Below, piece by piece: positions 58,098 through 64,000 of a stretch of DNA of 64,000 nucleotides (the first letter of the stretch is position 1; every line of letters begins with the position of its first letter). Below the pieces are notes generated by a model. The model saw only the letters and a program-made list of their open reading frames with translations, was not told the origin of the DNA and did not search any database. Source of the stretch: Agromyces sp. SYSU T00194 (lineage in GTDB: Bacteria; Actinomycetota; Actinomycetes; Actinomycetales; Microbacteriaceae); contig NZ_JBEPJZ010000001.1 of the NCBI RefSeq assembly GCF_040496035.1, positions 620,001-684,000 of the forward strand, in the 5' to 3' direction. Position numbers and translations under genes: made by a program.

Positions 58098-58870
58098 GCG
58101 TCGCCGCGTTCGACGGGTTCGTAGATGCCGTCGTGGCGGAAGTAGGTGCGCGCCGCTGCGTAGTAGACGTACTGGAGCTCGCGCGGCGTGCCCGTGTCGT
58201 CGATCAGCTGCTTCTCGCTGAGCAGGAGTGCTGCGCCCGGCGGGAGGTCGAGCATGCGGGTCGTGGCCTCGTCGCCCTGGATCGCCTCGATCGCGGTCGT
58301 GCTCCGCGACAGCGGCCGGCCGAAGTGGGCACGGAACGACGACGGCAGGTCGGCGCCGTCCTCGAGCACGAACGGCCGTCGCGGCTCGACCTCGGGCGCC
58401 CAGTAGCAGGTCTCGACGCAGTACGGCCGGCCGTTCTGGATCAGGAAGTACTCGGCCATGCGCACGGGCGAGCGCGGGTCGAGGTGCAGCTGCTGGCAGA
58501 CGACGGGGGACCCCGGGACGACGCCCTCGAACAGCACCTGCACCTCGAACCCGAGCGTGGACCCCTGCGGAGTGCCGATCTCCACGCCCTCGAACAGTTC
58601 GAGCGCGGTCGTGCCCACCCGCGGCGAGCGGGTGACGAGCCCGTCCTGGGCGAGCTGCACGAGCGCCCCGCGGACGGCCGCACGGGTGGCGTTCAGCTGG
58701 GTCCCGAGGTCGGACTCCACGAGCGGATCGCCGCGCCGCACGAGCTTGGTGCGGATGGCCGTGCGGAGCAGGGCGTACACGCGACGCGCCTGGTTCTGCT
58801 TCGTGCCGCTCGAACGCGACGCGACGGCCCGGCGATACGCGGAGCGCGCGGCGAGCGATTCGTCTTCCAT
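58094..58870 (-). CDS. GntR-family regulator with UTRA-type sensor domain, 258 aa
   Basis: HTH residues ~30-90: RRVYALLRTAIRTKLVRRGD, VESDLGTQLNATRAAVRGAL, VQLAQDGLVTRSPRVGTTA. The C-terminal half is a UTRA ligand-binding domain (QLHLDPRSPVRMAEYFLIQN, RPYCVETCYWAP, ATTRMLDLPPGAALLLSEKQ, LQYVYYAAARTYFRHDG). ATG 58870 (MEDESLAARS) has AGGAAGG 7 nt upstream, better than ATG 58876. It lies between the monooxygenases and the MFS gene and probably senses the cluster's substrate. Confidence 0.9.
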   Translation of the reverse strand: MEDESLAARSAYRRAVASRSSGTKQNQARRVYALLRTAIRTKLVRRGDPLVESDLGTQLNATRAAVRGALVQLAQDGLVTRSPRVGTTALELFEGVEIGTPQGSTLGFEVQVLFEGVVPGSPVVCQQLHLDPRSPVRMAEYFLIQNGRPYCVETCYWAPEVEPRRPFVLEDGADLPSSFRAHFGRPLSRSTTAIEAIQGDEATTRMLDLPPGAALLLSEKQLIDDTGTPRELQYVYYAAARTYFRHDGIYEPVERGDA

Positions 58871-58921
58871 CAGCATGCCTTCCTCGATTCCCTGGTTCGG
58901 TGGACGGATGTCCCGTGCGCC

Positions 58922-60250
58922 TCAGAACTCCGCGAGGTGCTCGGTGAGCGTCGACCCCGAGTACTCGGTGCGCGCGAGGCCCGCGCGCTGCAGCTCGGGA
59001 ACGAGCCCGTCGATGACCTCGTCGACGTAGCGCATGGTGAGCTGCCCGCTGCCGGAGTAGAAGAGGTAGCCGTCGCCGGTCGTCGACTCGAGCACCTCCC
59101 CCATCCGCTCGGCCACGGTCTCGGGCGCGCCCACCAGCTCCACCGACTCGGTGGTGTCGTCCGCGAGCGCCTCACGGAAGGTCTTGCCCGCGTTCATGCG
59201 CACGAACGTGTCGGTCACGCTCTGGCCGCGCGCGTCCAGCTCGGGGAGGGGCTCGTCCAGCGGGTATGCGGAGTAGTCCGTCTCGCCCCCCGACATCAGC
59301 GACAGCCGCTGCCGCACCCGCTCGTCGACCCGCGCGCGGTCCGCCTCGCGGCGACGCTGGGCGTCGGCATCCGTGTCGCCCAGCGTCGGCGAGACGAGGA
59401 AGAGGATCTTGCACTCCTCGGGATCGCGGCCCGCCGCCTCCATCTCCCGCCGCACGTCGTCGCAGTACTTCCGCATGTAGTCCTCGCCCTTCGGGAGGGC
59501 GACGATCGTCGAGGCGTACTTGGCGGCGAAGCGGATGCCCCGCGGCGACCCGCCCGCCTGGCAGATGACCGGCCGGTACTGCGGGCTCGGGATGGTGTTG
59601 AGCGGGCCGCGGCTGCGGTGGTACTGCCCGTCGTAGTCGACGGTGTGCACCTTGCTCGCCTCGATGTACCGGTCGGCCTCGCGGTCCTGGATGACCGCGT
59701 CGCGTTCCCACGACTCCCAGAGCTTCACGACCAGCTCGACGAACTCGTCGGCCATGTCGTAGCGAAGGTCGTGCGCCGACGCCGAGTCCTTCAGCGCGTC
59801 ATCGGCGATGCCGAAGTTCGCGAGCGCCTGGTTCGGCGCGCCGGTGACCACGTTCAGTCCGATGCGGCCGCGGCTCAGGTGGTCGAGCGTCGAGATCAGG
59901 CGTGCGAGCAGGTACGGCGGGTAGAAGGTCGTGTTCGCGGTCGCGATCACGCCCAGGTGCCGGGTCTCCCGGGTGATGGCCGCGGCGAGCGGCATCGGGT
60001 CGTGCTTCGGGGCACGGGACATCTGCGCGAGCTCGAGCTCGAAGTCCCCGCCGTACGTGTTCGACACGTAGCTCGAGTCCTCGAGCAGCAGGTAGTCGAG
60101 CCGGCCCTCCTCGAGGCGTCGGGCGACGTTGATGTGGAAGTCGCCCGACGCCCAGGTGTCCGCGGCCCGCCCCGACCAGGTGCGGTTCCACGACGGCGGC
60201 AGGAAGTTGGTGAACCAGCCGAGGTGCATGCGTGGTGCGGATGCGGTCAC
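58922..60250 (-). CDS. FMN-dependent monooxygenase, NtaA/SnaA/DmoA type, copy 1, 442 aa
   Basis: A class C flavin monooxygenase of the bacterial luciferase-like superfamily: LGWFTNFLPPSWNRTWSG near the N-terminus, LDYLLLEDSSYVSNTYGGDF, HLGVIATANTTFYPPYLLAR, GRIGLNVVTGAPNQALANFG, YDMADEFVELVVKLWESW, and the diagnostic QAGGSPRGIRFAAKYAST. These enzymes use FMNH2 and O2 to cleave C-N or C-S bonds (NTA, EDTA, dimethyl sulfide, dibenzothiophene sulfone). GTG 60250, 3 bp after its paralogue. Substrate unknown. Confidence 0.9.
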   Translation of the reverse strand: MTASAPRMHLGWFTNFLPPSWNRTWSGRAADTWASGDFHINVARRLEEGRLDYLLLEDSSYVSNTYGGDFELELAQMSRAPKHDPMPLAAAITRETRHLGVIATANTTFYPPYLLARLISTLDHLSRGRIGLNVVTGAPNQALANFGIADDALKDSASAHDLRYDMADEFVELVVKLWESWERDAVIQDREADRYIEASKVHTVDYDGQYHRSRGPLNTIPSPQYRPVICQAGGSPRGIRFAAKYASTIVALPKGEDYMRKYCDDVRREMEAAGRDPEECKILFLVSPTLGDTDADAQRRREADRARVDERVRQRLSLMSGGETDYSAYPLDEPLPELDARGQSVTDTFVRMNAGKTFREALADDTTESVELVGAPETVAERMGEVLESTTGDGYLFYSGSGQLTMRYVDEVIDGLVPELQRAGLARTEYSGSTLTEHLAEF

Positions 60251-60253
60251 GTG

Positions 60254-61558
60254 TCAGAACTCCATGAGGTTGTCGCGCAGGTGCGCGTGGTTGTAGGAGG
60301 TGCGGGTGCGGCCGAGCTGCTGGAGCGCGCCGACGAGCCCGTCGGTGATCTCGGTGATGCCCCGGCGCGAGCCGCCCGCCGCGATGAGGAAGCCGTCGCC
60401 GCCCACCTCGTCGAACACGCGGCTCATCTCGGCGGCCACCTTCTCGGGCGTGCCGACGAACGTCGGGTCGGTGTAGCGGATCGCCCACTTGCCGGCCGCC
60501 TCGCGCGGGGTCTTGCCGAGCTTCAGGAACTTCTCGAGCGTCGTGCGGTGGCCGTTGGTGGTGAGCTCGGGGAACGGCTTGTCCGCGTCGATCTGCGTGA
60601 AGTCGATCTCGGTGAGCGCACCCATGTGGCCGAGCGCCACGTCGACGCCGGCCTGCGTCGGGTGCAGCATGGCCTCCCAGCGCTCCTGCGCCTCCGCCTC
60701 GGTGTTGCCGAGCACGGGCGTGGTGATGAACATGACCTTGCAGCTGTCGGGGTCGCGGCCGAGGTCGATCATGCGACGGCGGATGTCGTCGCGGAACTCG
60801 CGCATGTCGTCGATGCCCTGCGCCGCGCTGATGATGGTGTCGGCGTGGGCGGCGGCGAACTGGCGACCGCGGGGCGAGCCGCCCGCCTGGCAGTACACCG
60901 GCCGGCCCTGGGGCGGGCGCGGCACGTTCAGCGGCCCGCGCACCTTGTAGTACTGGCCGACGTGGTCGATCGGGCGCACCTTGGTGTGGTCGACGTACGT
61001 GCCGGTCGCGCGGTCCATGACCACCGCGTCGGCGTCCCACGACGACCAGAGCTTCTCGACGACCTCGACGAACTCGTCAGCCATCTCGTAGCGGGTGTCG
61101 TGCTCGTAGAGCTTGTCGAGGTTGAAGTTCTGCGCGGCGCGGTCCTCGCTCGAGGTCACGATGTTCCAGCCGGCGCGCCCCTGGCTGATGTGGTCGATCG
61201 TGGCGATCGCACGGGCGAGGAGGAACGGCGGGTAGAACGAGGTGGAGGCGGTGGAGATGATGCCGATGTGCTCGGTCGCCTTGGCCAGCACCGGGGCGAT
61301 GCTGAGCGGGTCGCCCTTCGGGGCGTAGAGCGAGTGCTTGAGGTCGACCTCCATCGACCCGCCGTAGCCGTCGGCGACCATCGAGGAGTCCTCGAGCATT
61401 GCGAAGTCGAAGCCCGCCCGCTCCATGGAGCGCACCCAGTCGATGTGGTAATCGCCGTTCATCCACTCGCGGGCCTCGGACTCGAGGACCCACGGGCTGG
61501 TCCAGGCCGTCGAGCGGCTGAAGTTCATGAACCAGCCGAGGTGCATCTTCTTTACCAT
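60254..61558 (-). CDS. FMN-dependent monooxygenase, NtaA/SnaA/DmoA type, copy 2, 434 aa
   Basis: A paralogue of the preceding entry: MHLGWFMNFSRSTAWTSPW, FDFAMLEDSSMVADGYGGSM, HIGIISTASTSFYPPFLLAR, GRAGWNIVTSSEDRAAQNFN, YEMADEFVEVVEKLWSSWDA, QAGGSPRGRQFAAAHADT. Active-site stretches are shared but the middle and C-terminal parts differ, suggesting two sequential substrates or a heteromer. ATG 61558 has AGGAAG 9 nt upstream. It follows the binding protein by 84 bp. Confidence 0.9.
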   Translation of the reverse strand: MVKKMHLGWFMNFSRSTAWTSPWVLESEAREWMNGDYHIDWVRSMERAGFDFAMLEDSSMVADGYGGSMEVDLKHSLYAPKGDPLSIAPVLAKATEHIGIISTASTSFYPPFLLARAIATIDHISQGRAGWNIVTSSEDRAAQNFNLDKLYEHDTRYEMADEFVEVVEKLWSSWDADAVVMDRATGTYVDHTKVRPIDHVGQYYKVRGPLNVPRPPQGRPVYCQAGGSPRGRQFAAAHADTIISAAQGIDDMREFRDDIRRRMIDLGRDPDSCKVMFITTPVLGNTEAEAQERWEAMLHPTQAGVDVALGHMGALTEIDFTQIDADKPFPELTTNGHRTTLEKFLKLGKTPREAAGKWAIRYTDPTFVGTPEKVAAEMSRVFDEVGGDGFLIAAGGSRRGITEITDGLVGALQQLGRTRTSYNHAHLRDNLMEF

Positions 61559-61642
61559 TGGTGTTACTTCCTGTCTCTTCAGTGCGTGATGGATCGGGAG
61601 TGGACGGGTGGGCGACGTGGCAGCGTCGCCCACCCGTCGTCG

Positions 61643-63307
61643 TCACTCCCCTGGGGTGACCGCGGACCAGTCGATCGTGCTGTCGGTGCGGTACTGCGCA
61701 CCGCTCAGCTCGGAGGCGACGGCCCAGTTGGCCATCGGCCGCGCGATGAACACGTACGGCGCCTCGGTGAGCAGGATCTCCTCGGCCTCGGCCCAGGCTG
61801 CGCCGGCCTCATCGGTGGTGGGCTCGCCCGCCTCGATCGCGGCGTCGACCGCCGCGTAGAAGTCGGGGTTCTCCCAACGCGCGTAGTTGGTCGTCGCTCC
61901 CTCACCCGTGAACAGGCTGATCTCGTACGACGGCGCCTGGACGATCGCACCGTCGCGCTGCAGCACGGCCTGGTACTCCGACTCGGCACGACCCGACGAG
62001 AACGCCGCGATCGGCAGCTCCTCGAGGGTGATGTCGAATCCGGCCTCGGCGGCAGCGCTCTGGATCTGGATCGCGGCGTCGGCCACGTCGGGGGTGCCCG
62101 ACGCGTACGTCAGCGTGAACGCGACCTCGTCCAGGCCCGCCTCGTCGAGGAGCGCGAGCGCCTGCTCGGGGTCGTACTCGTAGGTCGGCAGGCCCTCGTC
62201 GGTGTAGCCCGGCAGCGTCTTGTCGAGGATGCCGTGGTCGACGGTCGCGCGCCCGGCGTAGACCGTGTCGACGATCTGCTCGTACGGCACGGCGTAGGCG
62301 AACGCCTGGCGGACGAGCTCCTCGTCGAAAGGCGCCTTGTCGGTCATGAGCGGCGCCATGAGCAGCCCGTTCGACCAGGAACCGCTCGGCACGGCCACGT
62401 TCGGGTCGTCCGACAGGTCGACCGACTCCGACGCGCGCAGCGCCATGGCGGCCTGCACCTCGCCCGTGGCGAGCGCGGTGGCACGAGTGGCCGGGTCGGC
62501 GATCGCCCGGAAGGTGATCTTCTCGATCGCCGGGGTGCCACCCCACCAGTTCGGGTTCGCGACCATCACGAACTCGGTGTCGCCCGAGACGCTGTCGACC
62601 ATGTAGGGACCGAAGCCGTAGTTCGAGTCCCAGTTCGTGTCCGACCACGCGACGGCGTACGGGTCGTCATCGGTCGCGTGCTCCTGGAGCAGCACCGAGT
62701 CGAAGATGCCGCCCGTGCTGTTCGCGAGCAGCGACAGCAGTGTGAAGCCGTAGCCCGCCTCCTCGATGGTGAAGGTCACCGTGTGGTCGTCCACCTTCTG
62801 GATCTGGGTGGCGGGGTCGGTGAGGATCGGACGGTTCACGAACTGCACCGAGCTGGTCGGGGTCGCGAACTTGCGCTCGTAGGTCCAGAGCACGTCGTCG
62901 GCGGTCAGCGGATTGCCCGCCGCGCTCACGGCGTCCTCGCGCAGGTGGAACGTGTAGACGAGGCCGTCGTCGCTGACCTCGTACGACTCGGCCAGGTCGC
63001 CCTCGAACGAGGAGACGTCCTGGAGCATCGTCACGCCGTCATCGCTCGGGATGTACGCGTTCTTCACGAGGAAGCCCTGCGACAGCGTGAGGTAGTCGTA
63101 CTTCGACGTCGCGAAGTTGCCGGAGTCGTGCGCCCAGGAGGTCGGGATGCCTGCGGCGGCGACCACGATCGAGGACATCTCCTCGCCCTCGTCGGACGCC
63201 TCGGTGCCGCCGGCGGCGCAACCGCCCAGGACGAGTGCGGTGGTCGCCGCGATCGCGGCGAGTGCGGTGCGGATCCCGCGTCGGTTGGAGCTGTGGTGTG
63301 GTTTCAC
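61643..63307 (-). CDS. ABC transporter substrate-binding lipoprotein, peptide/nickel (family 5) type, 554 aa
   Basis: Signal peptide with lipobox LGGC, then the family 5 fold: SSIVVAAAGIPTSWAHDSGN, LAESYEVSDDGLVYTFHLRE, NPLTADDVLWTYERKFATPT, GFGPYMVDSVSGDTEFVMVA, NPNWWGGTPAIEKITFRAIA, PEQALALLDEAGLDEVAFTL. GTG 63307 has AAAGGCAG upstream. Together with the permease at the window edge it makes a dipeptide-type importer. In this cluster it likely delivers the oxidase substrate, perhaps a heterocyclic or amide compound. Confidence 0.93.
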   Translation of the reverse strand: MKPHHSSNRRGIRTALAAIAATTALVLGGCAAGGTEASDEGEEMSSIVVAAAGIPTSWAHDSGNFATSKYDYLTLSQGFLVKNAYIPSDDGVTMLQDVSSFEGDLAESYEVSDDGLVYTFHLREDAVSAAGNPLTADDVLWTYERKFATPTSSVQFVNRPILTDPATQIQKVDDHTVTFTIEEAGYGFTLLSLLANSTGGIFDSVLLQEHATDDDPYAVAWSDTNWDSNYGFGPYMVDSVSGDTEFVMVANPNWWGGTPAIEKITFRAIADPATRATALATGEVQAAMALRASESVDLSDDPNVAVPSGSWSNGLLMAPLMTDKAPFDEELVRQAFAYAVPYEQIVDTVYAGRATVDHGILDKTLPGYTDEGLPTYEYDPEQALALLDEAGLDEVAFTLTYASGTPDVADAAIQIQSAAAEAGFDITLEELPIAAFSSGRAESEYQAVLQRDGAIVQAPSYEISLFTGEGATTNYARWENPDFYAAVDAAIEAGEPTTDEAGAAWAEAEEILLTEAPYVFIARPMANWAVASELSGAQYRTDSTIDWSAVTPGE

Positions 63308-63411
63308 GGTGCTGCCTTTCTCGGGTGTGCGTGATGGATTTCGGGCAGGGTGGTGCGTTCGGGGGGTCGGTGAACGGACGCCGATACGGCGGAGGGTGGG
63401 GGCGGGGCGTG

Positions 63412-64000
63412 TCAGCTGCGGAGTCGGCGCACGGCCGCCCCTCCCGCGACGGCGACCGAGACGATCGCCGCGCCCAGGAAGATGGCCGGGAAGACCGCCG
63501 ACCACCACCGGCCGGAGATGAGGTCGGATGTCCCGCGGGAGACCATCGAGCCCCACTCCGGTGTCGGCGGCGCGATGCCGACGCCGAGGAAGCCGAGCGC
63601 CGCGGCGATCGCCACCGCGACGCCGAAGACCACCGACATGTTCTCCACCGCGGGGACCGCGGCGTTCGGCAGCACGTGCCGCAGGCTCAGCCGAGCCTCG
63701 CGCATGCCGCCGATGCGTGCGGCGTCGAGGTAGGCCTCACCCCGGATCCGCAGGGTCTCCGCGCGGGTGAGGCGGGCGGGGCCCGGGATCAGCACGATGG
63801 TCAGCACGATGCTGAGCGAGAGCTCGGTGGCGCCGAACATCGCGACGATGACCATGGCGATCACGATCAGCGGCACCGCGTCGGCCAGGTCGAGCACGCG
63901 GGACATGCCGCGTGCGACCAGTCCCCGCACGCCGCCGTGCGACTCGCCCATGCCGGCGAACATCCCGATCAGGATGCCGATCACCGTGGCTCCGAGCGTG
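63412..64000 (-). CDS. ABC transporter permease, DppC/OppC type, truncated by window edge
   Basis: The frame runs off the window end (its start lies beyond 64000). Five helices are visible with the DppC EAA loop ETLRIRGEAYLDAARIGGMR then LSLRHVLPNAAVPAVENMSV and the PEWGSMVSRG motif near the C-terminus. It lies 104 bp upstream of the binding protein. Remaining importer genes (DppB, ATPases) are expected beyond the window. Confidence 0.92.
   Translation of the reverse strand, partial: TLGATVIGILIGMFAGMGESHGGVRGLVARGMSRVLDLADAVPLIVIAMVIVAMFGATELSLSIVLTIVLIPGPARLTRAETLRIRGEAYLDAARIGGMREARLSLRHVLPNAAVPAVENMSVVFGVAVAIAAALGFLGVGIAPPTPEWGSMVSRGTSDLISGRWWSAVFPAIFLGAAIVSVAVAGGAAVRRLRS

Noticed and set aside
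1..64000. tRNA/rRNA genes, CRISPR arrays, prophage or conjugative genes
   Set aside because: No tRNA cloverleaf, rRNA, regularly spaced direct-repeat array, integrase, capsid or relaxase gene was recognised.

Overview
The window reads as chromosomal DNA of a high-GC actinobacterium, most likely a Microbacteriaceae member (Agromyces/Microbacterium type). The reasons are strong G/C third-position bias, GTG and TTG starts, frequent leaderless starts (TANNNT, six bases, then ATG or GTG), intergenic hairpins built from GCGGATGCC/GGCATCCGC, and the gene families present. I see no rRNA, tRNA, CRISPR array, insertion sequence or prophage. Species and substrates are inferred.

Layout. 0-3 kb is a worn patch: a frameshifted secreted/membrane gene at the window edge, an HD hydrolase, a NERD protein, a frameshifted NYN-domain gene next to a palindrome-rich AT island, and a ribbon-helix-helix antitoxin with no toxin. 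3-10 kb is an amine-use locus: a copper (topaquinone) amine oxidase with a Cys/His-rich tail, a small membrane protein, two APC permeases and an IclR-type regulator; a TTCAGGA-type repeat occurs at both ends. 10-19.3 kb holds three toxin-antitoxin systems (HipBA with three evenly spaced operators, VapBC, and HepT with a Phd-MNT fusion), plus PEP synthase, a pRiA4b ORF-3-like protein and a class V aminotransferase-fold enzyme. 19.4-21.3 kb is a secreted metallophosphoesterase.

21.6-33 kb is a carbohydrate locus: an ABC sugar importer (two permeases and a lipoprotein), a secreted BNR-4/F5-8C protein, a large FAD oxidoreductase with C-terminal beta-sandwich domains, a LacI-like protein without its DNA-binding domain, a DeoR regulator, an acetyl-xylan-esterase-like hydrolase and PPK2. 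33.2-39 kb carries an MFS exporter, a small transcription unit encoding two peptides around a very structured C-rich RNA, and a TetR-controlled two-gene ABC exporter. 39-46.5 kb is a LacI-controlled operon (binding protein, two permeases, two paralogous DHDPS-type aldolases, an aldo/keto reductase) with four TTACCGGTAA operators.

46.5-53.9 kb contains a glutamine synthetase-family enzyme divergent from a glutaminase-STAS protein, two envelope proteins, a TetR/short-chain-dehydrogenase pair with a clear operator, and a PPOX-fold protein. 54-64 kb is a co-directional flavin-dependent oxidation cluster: peptide-type ABC importer, two NtaA/DmoA-type FMN monooxygenases, GntR regulator, MFS transporter, two flavin reductases, an NADPH:FMN reductase, and a stand-alone riboflavin kinase fused to a TetR-type helix-turn-helix. 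The logic appears to be: import a substrate, generate and reduce FMN locally, and oxidise the substrate. The kinase-HTH fusion is the most unusual protein in the window.
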